A stretch of 43,840 nucleotides of DNA. Source: Paludisphaera soli. GTDB lineage: Bacteria > Planctomycetota > Planctomycetia > Isosphaerales > Isosphaeraceae. A model generated the notes under the pieces. It was not told the DNA's origin, did not search any database, and was given only the letters and a program-made list of their open reading frames with translations. The stretch covers positions 1 to 43,840 of the forward strand of contig NZ_JAALJI010000039.1 in NCBI RefSeq assembly GCF_011064595.1, read 5' to 3'. The translations under genes and the position numbers were made by a program. This document shows, piece by piece, positions 7,951 through 16,500 of the stretch. Every line of letters starts with the position of its first letter. Positions within the stretch are counted from its first letter, which is position 1.

Positions 7951-8811
7951 ATGTCCCTGGAGCTGATCCACCCCGAGAGCCCCCGCCTCGCCGTCGACTG
8001 GCGGTGGCGGCTGGCGTCGTCGCTGCGAGGGGCGGCCGCCGCGACGGGCCGCGGATGGGCCGACCCCTGGGTGGATCGGGCCGTCGCGCGCCAGGACGCG
8101 CAGGAGGTCGCCGATAGCGATTGCCGAGCGATCGGCGCGGACGAGTCGCTCGCCCGGGCCCTCCGCCTCCGCGACGGCGGGAACCGGCGGCGCTGGGAGG
8201 TCGAGGCCCGGCTGCTGGCCGCCGAGGGCGACGACGCGATCGCGAGGAAGTGCTGTATGCCCGCCGGGGCGGTCGCCGCCTTCGCGGCCGTCTTCTTCGA
8301 CGTCCGGCCCCGGCTCGACCGCGCGGGCTACATCCAGCACCAGGCGATCAACCCGCCCGTCGACGCGTCGGAGCCGCCGGCCGGCCGCGCCTGGAGGGCG
8401 CTGGGCTACGGGGGCGGGCCGCTCGTCGTCGACTTCCTGGCCGCCGCGGGCGAGGCCGAGTTCGCGGCCGACGGCTCGTTCGCGGTCGGTCCGGCGGCCC
8501 CCAGGGGCCGCGACGCGCGGCTGCGTCGCCTCGTCGCGGCCTCCCTGGCGCTCGACCTCGACGCGGCCGCCGCCCTCCGCATGCTCCCCCTGATCGCCTC
8601 GCTGGACGAATCCGGCTTCGGATCGGCGCCTGCGACCGGCCTCGCCCCGACGCTCGCGGGCCTCGACCTCGCGGCCGTGCTTTCGTCGGACGAGGGCTGC
8701 GAAGGTGCCCGGGGCGGACCCGGATCTCCCGCGAGGCGTCCGGGTGGAGGCTTGGTGCGAGAATGCCATGAGGGCGGGGAGCCGGCCCCGCTGCGACGCT
8801 TCGGGTCGTGA
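7951..8811 (+). CDS. Helical hypothetical protein of a planctomycete family
   Basis: The protein has 286 residues. The ATG at 7951 is preceded by GGGAGAGG with good spacing; the frame is open further upstream without start signals. The core contains RRRWEVEARLLAAEGDDAIARKCC followed by MPAGAVAAFAAVFFDVRPRL and DRAGYIQHQAI. This has the look of an HTH-like helical pair and matches, from memory, a hypothetical family common in planctomycete genomes near phage-like genes. A second helical half (ALGYGGGPLVVDFLAAAGEAEF) follows. The last 40 residues are glycine/arginine-rich and may come from a late frameshift. No enzymatic motif is visible. It belongs with the mobile-element genes to the left by family association, which is inference. 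Confidence 0.6.
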   Translation: MSLELIHPESPRLAVDWRWRLASSLRGAAAATGRGWADPWVDRAVARQDAQEVADSDCRAIGADESLARALRLRDGGNRRRWEVEARLLAAEGDDAIARKCCMPAGAVAAFAAVFFDVRPRLDRAGYIQHQAINPPVDASEPPAGRAWRALGYGGGPLVVDFLAAAGEAEFAADGSFAVGPAAPRGRDARLRRLVAASLALDLDAAAALRMLPLIASLDESGFGSAPATGLAPTLAGLDLAAVLSSDEGCEGARGGPGSPARRPGGGLVRECHEGGEPAPLRRFGS

Positions 8812-8946
8812 ATCGGCGACCAGAGTCCCCGCCCGGGGCGGGAGGCCCAGCGTGGACGTCGATCCCCCGGGCCGCGGGATCGTCGCACGGGCGTCGGTCC
8901 GTCGGGCCGGAGCGCGCGACGGGAGCTTCGCGGACGCCAGGGCGTG

Positions 8947-9243
8947 CTAACCGCCGGCGACGGCCCCAACGACGAGGAACGGCTCCCGCCCCTCGGCGAC
9001 GTCGGCGGGCAGCGGCGCGTCGGGGTCCTCCAGGGAGAGGTCCCGGCGGCAGGCGAAGAAGCGCAAGAACGCCCGGCGCCGTTGCGTCTCCTGGTCGCGG
9101 ATCGTCCCTCGGAGGACCGGGAAGCGGGCCTCGAGCGCGTCGAGGACCGCCCGTTGGGTCGCCGGGCCCTCCACGCTCAAGACGACGTCGCCGGTCGCTC
9201 CAGCCAGGTTCCGCAGGTGGAACGGCAGCGCGACGCGGATCAT
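8947..9243 (-). CDS. MoaD/ThiS-family small sulfur-carrier-like protein
   Basis: The protein has 98 residues. It begins [15 protein letters not shown], the beta-grasp start seen in MoaD/ThiS proteins, and ends in a diglycine (VVGAVAGG), the feature that is adenylated and turned into a thiocarboxylate in true carriers. The middle ([18 protein letters not shown]) is the usual helix. The start overlaps the stop of the BNR-repeat gene as ATGA at 9240-9243, so the two are translationally coupled. MoaD-like proteins paired with BNR-repeat proteins occur in other genomes, as far as I recall, and the partner reaction is unknown. No molybdopterin or thiamine genes are near, so a role in those pathways is not supported here. 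Confidence 0.75.
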   Translation of the reverse strand: MIRVALPFHLRNLAGATGDVVLSVEGPATQRAVLDALEARFPVLRGTIRDQETQRRRAFLRFFACRRDLSLEDPDAPLPADVAEGREPFLVVGAVAGG

Positions 9244-10418
9244 GGCAGCGTCTGGACCTCGACCGAGAGGACCGCCGGCAGGTCGCGGACGATGGGCGTC
9301 CAACGGTCGCCGCCGTCGGGCGAGACGTACACCTGGCCGCCGGTCGTGCCGAAATAAACGCCGCACGGGTAGAGCTGATCGACGCACATGGCGTCGCGCA
9401 GCACGTTCACGTAGCAGTCGGCCTGGGGCAGCCCTTCCGTGAGGGGTTCCCAGGCGTCGCCGCCGGTGCGGCTGCGGTAGACGCGGAGCCTCCCCTCGGG
9501 CGGGTAGTGCTCGGAGTCGCTCTTGATCGGGACGACGTAGACGGTCTCCGGCTCGTGGGCGTGGACGTCGATCGGGAACCCGAAGTCGGACGGCAGGTCG
9601 CCGCTGACCTCGCGCCACGTCTCGCCGCCGTCGTCGGTCCGCATGACGTCCCAGTGCTTCTGCATGAAGAGCGTGTCCGGCCGCGACGGGTGCATGGCGA
9701 TGCGGTGCACGCAGTGGCCCACCGGGGCGTCCGGGTCGGGGATGTACTGCGAGCGGAGGCCGCGGTTCTTCGGGGCCCAGGTCTCGCCGCCGTCGTCGGA
9801 TCGGAACACCCCCGCCGCCGAGATGGCGATGAAGATCCGCCTCGGGTCGCCGGGGTCCAGGACGATCGTGTGAAGCCCCATCCCGCCCGCGCCGGGCTGC
9901 CAGCCCGGGCCCGACTCGTGGCCCCGCAGGCCGGCGAGCTCGCCCCAGGTCCGGCCGCCGTCGGCGGATCGGAACAGGGCGGCGTCCTCGACGCCGGCGT
10001 AGACGAGGTCGGGGTCGGTCGGCGAGGGCTCCAGGTGCCAGACGCGCTTGAACTCCCACGGGTGCTGCGTGCCGTCGTACCACTGGTGCGTCGTCAGCGG
10101 CCTGCCGGTCTCGGGCGAGACGTCGTAGGCGAACCGATTGCTCTGCCCGATCGGCATGCCTTCGGGAGTCGTCGTCGGACCGCCGCCGGGGGGAGACCAG
10201 GTCCGGCCGCCGTCGTCGGAGCGCTGGATGATCTGACCGAACCAGGCGCTCGACTGCGAGGCGTACAGCCGGTCGGGATCGGCCGGCGACCCCTTCAGGT
10301 GGTAGATCTCCCACCCCGCGAAGTGGGGGCCGTCGACCTTCCAGCGGCCCCGGCCGCCGTCCGACGTGAGGATGAACGCCCCCTTGCGCGTGCCGACCAG
10401 GACCCTGACGCCGCTCAT
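9240..10418 (-). CDS. BNR/Asp-box repeat beta-propeller protein (exo-sialidase-like fold)
   Basis: The protein has 392 residues. AAGGAGG lies eight bases before the ATG at 10418, a near-perfect ribosome binding site that rejects the longer open frame to 10898. Six Asp-box-like motifs are visible ([48 protein letters not shown]), giving a propeller of about six blades. There is no signal peptide: the protein starts [15 protein letters not shown], typical of the cytoplasmic 'glycosyl hydrolase' BNR group. The sialidase arginine triad cannot be recognised, so calling it a sialidase would be unsafe. It forms a two-gene operon with the downstream MoaD/ThiS-like gene. Confidence 0.8.
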   Translation of the reverse strand: MSGVRVLVGTRKGAFILTSDGGRGRWKVDGPHFAGWEIYHLKGSPADPDRLYASQSSAWFGQIIQRSDDGGRTWSPPGGGPTTTPEGMPIGQSNRFAYDVSPETGRPLTTHQWYDGTQHPWEFKRVWHLEPSPTDPDLVYAGVEDAALFRSADGGRTWGELAGLRGHESGPGWQPGAGGMGLHTIVLDPGDPRRIFIAISAAGVFRSDDGGETWAPKNRGLRSQYIPDPDAPVGHCVHRIAMHPSRPDTLFMQKHWDVMRTDDGGETWREVSGDLPSDFGFPIDVHAHEPETVYVVPIKSDSEHYPPEGRLRVYRSRTGGDAWEPLTEGLPQADCYVNVLRDAMCVDQLYPCGVYFGTTGGQVYVSPDGGDRWTPIVRDLPAVLSVEVQTLP

Positions 10419-11696
10419 CGCCGCCCTCCTTCTGAGCCCGCGAACGCCCCGCGGCGGGGGCGCCGGATTCGTCGTCCTCCGGGCGGCCCCCCGGCCGGCT
10501 CGACTGCAAGAAGCCGTAAGTCCCCGGAATCCGGGCCGTCGCGGACGCGAGGGGCGGGCCGCGGCGGTCGACGATGTCGGCCGGGACGACGCCCCGTAGG
10601 TCCGCCGCCCGCCAAGGCCTCCTGGAACGCCCCCCGGCCATGTCGAGGTCGCCGAGCGGCCGGATCGACGTGGGAGGCCCGGTTCGGCCGACGTCCCCCG
10701 CCGCGTCGCGAAGCCGCCCGACGGGGCGGCCCTCGATGCGGCCCCGTCCCCCGGGTGCCCCGGGCGGTGCATCCCCGACGCCCGGCAAGATACCCGTCGA
10801 TCCGATCCGCTCCAAGGGGATTCGTGCGACTTTTCCGTACGCCCGCCGCCCCCACGACCCGGCCCGCCGGCCTTCGCCCCAGGCTCGGCCGCGCCCATGA
10901 GGACGGCCGCGTGACGGCGTGCCGGGAAACGCTCTCATGCCCGGATCGGACTCCCGGGCGATCCGAATACGCCGCGGTCCGTCCGTCGCCCTCGCCGGGA
11001 TCGATCGGGAGGACGAGGACGAGCTCGGGACCTCGATCCCCACATCCCGGTCGTAGATCGAGCGACCGACGCCGGCAGGCGTCGCGCCCGATGAAGCGCC
11101 CGCTCGCCGGAGCACGATCATTCGCGTGGAGATGGACGCGTTCCATGCGTCGGCCGGGCGGCGGGCGTCCCCGGCCTCCTCAGGCGAGCCGGTCGCGGCC
11201 GGGAATCGCGCGGCCGCGGCGTCGTCGACGGCCCCGAGCGACGAGGCCCGCCGATCCGGCGTACGTCACGCGACGCCCTCGATCGCCGCGAAGCGGAGGC
11301 GTCCGCAGCCGATCTTCGCGAGGCCGCGGTCCGACGTCCATCGATCGATCTCGCCTCGGATCCGGGCCGTTCCCGCCGAAGTCGCCCCGCTCGTCGAGCC
11401 GCCGTCGCTCGACGAGGCCCGTCTCGACGTCGCGGAGGCTCCGAAAGCGATCCCCTCGGCGACCGAGATCTCCGAGGAGGTCCGCGGAGGATCGGCCCCG
11501 AGGCCGGGCCGACCGCGTCGGCGGGCGCCTCCCGCAACGAGCTCCCGGCCGAGACGGCGTCCGACGAGCGGGCGCGACGGACCGCCGAGGCTCCGCCGGC
11601 CTCGTTTTCCTGTCGCCGGCCGCCGGGATCGAGGATGATGGGGAGGACGCCGGGCGTCCCGATCGAGGTTTCGTAGCACAAGCGGTGGATGAATCC
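10419..11696. other. Long gap with no supported gene
   Basis: This gap of 1.28 kb holds the upstream region of the minus-strand BNR gene and the upstream region of the plus-strand gene at 11697. A plus-strand frame at 11126-11638 (170 codons) has high GC at third positions and a stretch SLDEARLDVAEAPKAIPSAT that could be coding, but both its ends are arginine/proline-rich and the opposite strand is equally open. I rate it unlikely (about one in four) to be a real disordered protein. I see no promoter or repeat worth naming. Confidence 0.4.
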
Positions 11697-12593
11697 ATGG
11701 GATGGGAGCGGCGCGGGGACGTCTTCTGCTACTACCACCCCCGCCGCGTCGGCGGCCGGGTGGTCAAGGGCTACCACGGCTCGGGGGCCCCGGCGCAGCT
11801 GGCGGCCGACCTGATCGCCGAGGTCCGCGACCTCCGCGCCGACCGCGTGCGGGCCCGCGCGGCCGCGCGGGCCCGGCTGGACGACCTGGACCGGGCGACG
11901 GCCGAACTGGACGCCATCTGCGACATGACGAGCGAGGCCGCGAGGGCGGCCGGTGGAGGCGCGATGCATGGAAGCGATGCCGAGGGGCCGCAGGGCGCCC
12001 CGAACGCCGAGATCGACGAGATCCGCGGCCTGCTGACGGACGCCCGCCGCGGGGGCGACGAGGCCCTGGCCCGGCTGCGGGCGGCGCTCGACCGCCGGCC
12101 CGAGATCTGGCGGCGGCTGGGCGACCTGGCCGCGCACGTCGAGAGGAGCTGGATCGGCGAGCTCGCCGGGCCGGACGCGGCGTTGGCGGAGATCTTCGCG
12201 CGCAAGGCGGCCGACCTGAGGCGCGAGCTGGGCGGAGCCGCCGCCTCGCCCCTGGAGCGGCTGCTGGTCGACCGGGTGGTCGCCTGCTGGCTGCAGGTCC
12301 ACCACGCTGACCTGGCGGCGGCCCGGCCTGGGGGGGCGACGGCCGAGGGCCGGGACCGTCTGACGAGGCGGCAGTCGGCGGCCGAGCGGCGGTACGTCGG
12401 TGCGATCGAGGCGCTCGCGAGGCTGCGCCGCACGCCGTCGGCAGCCGGGGAGCCCCGCACCGAGCCGACGGCCGAGCCCGGCGGTTCGGCCGACGTCATC
12501 CCGTTCGAGCCTCCCGCCGCGGCCAAAGCGTCGTCCGGCGCCCCGGGCTCGGTCGGGGATGGACGCGGCCGACGGCGTGCCTGGCGGTCTTGA
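11697..12593 (+). CDS. Two-module planctomycete hypothetical protein (repeated family, intact copy 1)
   Basis: The protein has 298 residues and starts at the ATG at 11697 (a GTG at 11685 is possible). Module A, residues 1-90: RRGDVFCYYHPRRVGGRVVK, GYHGSGAPAQLAADLIAEV, then a long basic coiled coil. Module B, residues 90-250: IDEIRGLLTDAR, RAALDRRPEIWRRLGDLAAH, ERSWIGELAGPDAALAEIF, LERLLVDRVVACWLQVHHAD and RRYVGAIEALARLRR, all helical. From memory these are usually two neighbouring genes in planctomycete mobile regions; here they are one frame. An internal ATG at 11964 preceded by GGTGGAGG may be a relic of the second start. No function is known to me. Decayed copies lie at 19980 and 31096. 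Confidence 0.7.
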   Translation: MGWERRGDVFCYYHPRRVGGRVVKGYHGSGAPAQLAADLIAEVRDLRADRVRARAAARARLDDLDRATAELDAICDMTSEAARAAGGGAMHGSDAEGPQGAPNAEIDEIRGLLTDARRGGDEALARLRAALDRRPEIWRRLGDLAAHVERSWIGELAGPDAALAEIFARKAADLRRELGGAAASPLERLLVDRVVACWLQVHHADLAAARPGGATAEGRDRLTRRQSAAERRYVGAIEALARLRRTPSAAGEPRTEPTAEPGGSADVIPFEPPAAAKASSGAPGSVGDGRGRRRAWRS

Positions 12594-12812
12594 CGAGTTC
12601 GGACGGGGTTCGCCCGCCCGGCCGATGCGGCGAGTCGGCCTCCCGCCGCCCCGACCTCGCTCGCGTCGCGACGTCGACCGACCATCGACGCCTGGGTGCC
12701 CACTATCATCATCACGGCCGCCCAGGCGTCGGCCTCGGCCGGTGTGCTCCGCGTGCATCCCCCAGCGGAGATGCCGATCTGGTCGGACGGGCACCATGGC
12801 GGATGACGTACT

Positions 12813-12828
12813 CGATTGACGTTAATCG
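12813..12828 (+). promoter_or_regulatory. ACGT-centred near-palindrome, copy B
   Basis: CGATTGACGTTAATCG, a 16-base palindrome with one mismatched pair, in the 378-base gap between 12594 and 12971. It lies about 220 bases after the intact repeated-family gene and 145 bases before the gene at 12972. The 15-base core GATTGACGTTAATCG is identical to the copy at 32206. Nothing else in this gap stands out. Confidence 0.45.
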
Positions 12829-12971
12829 GATGTAGCGGCCGAGCATCAAGTCCACCCGCTCGCGGCCTCCGCTTCGGCGTCCCCCCCCCGCGACCTGGCG
12901 TAGGGTGACGGAATGAAGCCTCATATGGGGTGGGACCTCGGGGCCGAGCCCGGCCTCAACGAGAGGCCGAC

Positions 12972-13547
12972 ATGGACGCGAAGCGGGGACCCGATCCGGT
13001 GGGCCGAGCGGTCGACGGCCTGAGGCGGGCCGTCGATAAGCTGATCGACCTGTCGAAGAGCCCGGACGGGGCAGTCCGCGCCGGGGCGGCCGACGCCCTG
13101 CGCGGGCTCGACACGCCGCCCGTCGGGGCCCTGATCGAGGTGCCGATGAAAGCCGAGGACGTGGGCTTCAAGATCGAGATCATCGAGGTCCCGGGCGGCC
13201 AGGGCGAAGCGTACCGGACGCATCTCCTGCTGGCCGTGGGCGGGAGCGGCGGCGGGGGGCCAGGCCGTTCGGCAGGCGAGCTTCCGCGCGCTGCAGGCCA
13301 TGGGTCGGGCGAGGCCGCCCCGGGGCCGGCTCTCGCCCGGCCCCCGAAGGAGGTCGATGGGCTCGCCGACCGGACGGGGTACGTGAAAGCTTCGGCGGCC
13401 GCGAAGCCGAGCCGCCCGCCGGACGCCCGCCAGGCCGGCCATGCCTGGGACGCGAAGCCGGCCGCCGTCGTCCCGGACGGCTCGGGGCGGGGCTCGCGCC
13501 CCGGGCGCAATCGGCCCTCCCCGCGTGCGACGCGCCCGGCCGCATGA
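12972..13547 (+). CDS. Hypothetical protein with short HEAT-like segment and disordered tail
   Basis: The protein has 191 residues; GAGAGG at 12961-12966 sets the ATG at 12972. Residues 1-75 are well-behaved: DGLRRAVDKLIDLSKSPDGA followed by VRAGAADALRGL (HEAT-like helices), then EVPMKAEDVGFKIEIIEVPG, which looks like beta strands. From about residue 95 the sequence is glycine/alanine/proline-rich and probably disordered or degraded. I do not recognise the family. It is convergent with the giant surface-protein gene, whose end is 34 bases away. Confidence 0.5.
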   Translation: MDAKRGPDPVGRAVDGLRRAVDKLIDLSKSPDGAVRAGAADALRGLDTPPVGALIEVPMKAEDVGFKIEIIEVPGGQGEAYRTHLLLAVGGSGGGGPGRSAGELPRAAGHGSGEAAPGPALARPPKEVDGLADRTGYVKASAAAKPSRPPDARQAGHAWDAKPAAVVPDGSGRGSRPGRNRPSPRATRPAA

Positions 13548-13581
13548 CCCGAGTCCCTTCGGGGGCCGGAGGATCGTCCCA

Positions 13582-16500
13582 TCAGGGGAGGCGCGTGCCG
13601 ATCCTTCGGCTCACCCAATCCCTGTCGGCCTTGTCCACGTCCCCGTCCCCGTCCATGTCCATCCACAGGAGCAGATGCGACGGCGGCTTCTTGTAGAAGT
13701 TGAGGTCCGAATTGCTCACCCGCCCGTCGCCGTCGACGTCGCCCGGCAGGACGTCGAACCGGACCGGCGCGGCGTTCCAGACCGAGATCGTCGGATCGAC
13801 CAGGGCGCCGAACTTGTCGTCGAGGGCCAGCATCAAGCGATCGACGCCCAGGGCCGTCGGCAACGTCCATGTGGCCGTGTCCGTGCTCGGGTCGAAGCCG
13901 AACCCGTCGAAGCGGTACGACTTGCCCGCCGTGGCGGTGCTGGCGAGCGACAGGTTGGCGAGGCTCGCATTCACGTCGTCCGAGAAGACGACGTCGACGG
14001 CCGTTATGTTCGCGAACGGCAGGGGGCGGGCGGGGCCCATCAGGGACATCGACCTCGACCCCCAGCGGACCCGGACGTCGAGCACCTTCGGATGGATCGT
14101 CATCGTCCCCGAGGCGAGCCGGAAGTCGTAATCGGCCGCGGCCAGCGTGCCGACGGCGGCCGTGATCGGATACCGGCCCGCCGCGCTCGCCGTCGTGGCC
14201 GTCGTGGTCAAGGCGGGCGCCCCGGAGACGACCGAGGCGAGGTCGCCGGGGACGAAGCCGGAGATCGCATAGGAGAGGGCCGGCATGGCGTCCCCGCGGC
14301 CCATGTCCTTGCTCGCGGGGGCGACGGTCAGCGTGGCTTTCCGCACGTCGATCGTCGTGGATAAGCCGACGGTCGTGTAGTTCGCCGAGTCGGCGGGGCT
14401 GAAGGCGACGCTCAATACCCGACCGGCGCCCGCTCTCAGGACCGTCCCCGCGGCGGGCGAATAGCTGAAGGCGCCGGGCGCGGAGGCCGTCGCGTTCAGC
14501 TGCGACGGCCCCAGGGGCGTCCCGTAGACGATCGCCGCCTGCGCGGCCCAGGTGATCGTGGGCGTCGCCTTCAGGACGTCGATCGAAGTCGTCAGAACGA
14601 CGCCGTTGAAGTTCGCCGCGTCGGCCGGGGTGAAGGTCGCCGAGAGCCTCTGCCCCGGACCCGCGTTCAGGATGGCGCCGGCCCCCGGCGTGTAGGCGAA
14701 CCCGCCGGGCACGGAGGCGGTCGCGTTGAGCTGCGAGGAGCCCAGCGGCGTGCCGTACGTGATCGGAGCCGGGACGGACCAGGTCAGCGTCGGCGTCGCC
14801 TTCAGCACGTCGATCCGGGCCTGGACCGAGGTCGCCCGGTAGTCCGGATCGTACGGGACGAAATTCGCGGTCAACACCCGGCCCGCCCCGGCGCCGAGGA
14901 TCGCCCCGAAGCCCGGGCTGTAGGCGAACTCGCCCCGGATGTTCGCCGTGGCGTTGAGCTGCGAGGAGCCCAGCGGCGTGCCGTAGACGATCCCGGCGGG
15001 GTCGTTCCAGGTGAGCGCGAGGGCCGGCTTGACGTCGATCGTCACGGCCGCCGGCGCGCTCGAGGATCGGCCGTCGGAGGCCGCGAACGTGAAGCCGTCG
15101 GGGCCGGCGTATCCGGCGTGGGGCGTATAGACGAGGTTCGGGGCCGAGCCCGTGAGCGTCCCGTGGGCCGGGCCGGCCACGATCGTGTAGGTCAGCGCCG
15201 CGTCGTCGGGGTCGGCCGCGGCCAGGGTGATCGCCTTCGAGTCCCCCTGCACCAGCGAGACGGCTTGCCCCGAAGCGGTCGGGGTCGCATCGACGACGAC
15301 GGTGACGGTCGCGACGTTCGAGCTGGACCGACCGTCGTTCGCCCTGTAGGTGAATCGGTCGACCCCGACGAAGCCCGGGGCCGGCGTGTAAACGAACGAT
15401 CCGCCCGGTCCGAGGGCGACCACGCCGTTGGCCGGGCCGCCGACCAGGGCGGCGGACAGCGAGTCGCCGTCGGCGTCGCCGTCGTTGCCCAGGACGCCGG
15501 GGGCAGCGATCGTCAGCGACGAACCCTGGGCCGTGGTATAGGAGTCGTCCGCGGCGACGGGGCCCCCATTCGGGGCGCCGGGCACGGCGAACGCCGTCAC
15601 GAACGCGTCGTTGCTCAAGAGCAGGTGGCCCCCCCCGAAGGCCATCTCCATGAAGGTCCCGCCGTCCTCGCCCGCGGTCCGGTTCTCGTAGCTCCATTCG
15701 GGCTGCCCGGTCGCCAGGTTGATCGCGTAGACGCGCGAGTAACCGTAGTTCGACGCCTGGACGAAGGCGTGGGTGCGGGTCAGGACGATCTCGGAGTTCA
15801 GGCTGTCGGGCGCGTCCCACGTGTTGATTTGCGCGCCGGTGGCCTCGTCGAGGAGGATGAGCTGCGCCCCCGCGGCGACCGCGACCACGCCGTTCCCGAC
15901 CGCCTTGCCCGCCGGGGCCGCGGGCAGGACGACGGTCCAGCGCGGCGTCCGCCTCTCGGCGTCGTAGGACGAGACGCCGAACCGAGCCGGGTAGTTCAAG
16001 GAGTCGCGCACGTTGAACAGCAGCCGCCCCGAGCCCGAGACGACCGGGGAGCCGACCCAGGACATGCCGGCCGGCGGCGCGACCTCCCCCTGATAGGCCC
16101 CCGTCGTGCGCGAGTACACCTTGTTGCCGTAGGCGTAGACGTAGAGGTCGTCGAACGCGGCCATCGGGGACTCGGACTGCGACCCCGGATTGTTCCACTG
16201 CCGGGCGAGCGACGAGGCCGTCCACGCGCTGAAGCCGCCGTAGTAGCCGTCCGGGGCGACGAGCTGGTCCCCGGCGATCGCGGGCCGCTCGTCCGAATCC
16301 CATTGCGCGGAGTACGTCTGGCGGAGGAGGGTCGCGCCGGTGCGGGCGTCGAGCTGGTAGATCCACGGCCGGTCGGCGTCGGTCCCGCCCGAGATGCCGG
16401 AGTGGCCCGAGCGGTTGACGTAGACCTTGCCGGCGGCGATCGAGGGGGCGCTGACCGGGCCGTTGCCGACGACGACCCGGTTCCAGACCGGGGCCCCGGT

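Noticed and set aside
9240-10898. Longer start for the BNR-repeat protein at 10898
   Set aside because: The first 160 residues are arginine/proline-rich with no domain, and a near-perfect AAGGAGG precedes the ATG at 10418.
12813-12828. ACGT-centred motifs as transcription terminators
   Set aside because: The palindromes have no loop and no T-run, so they would not form a terminator hairpin.
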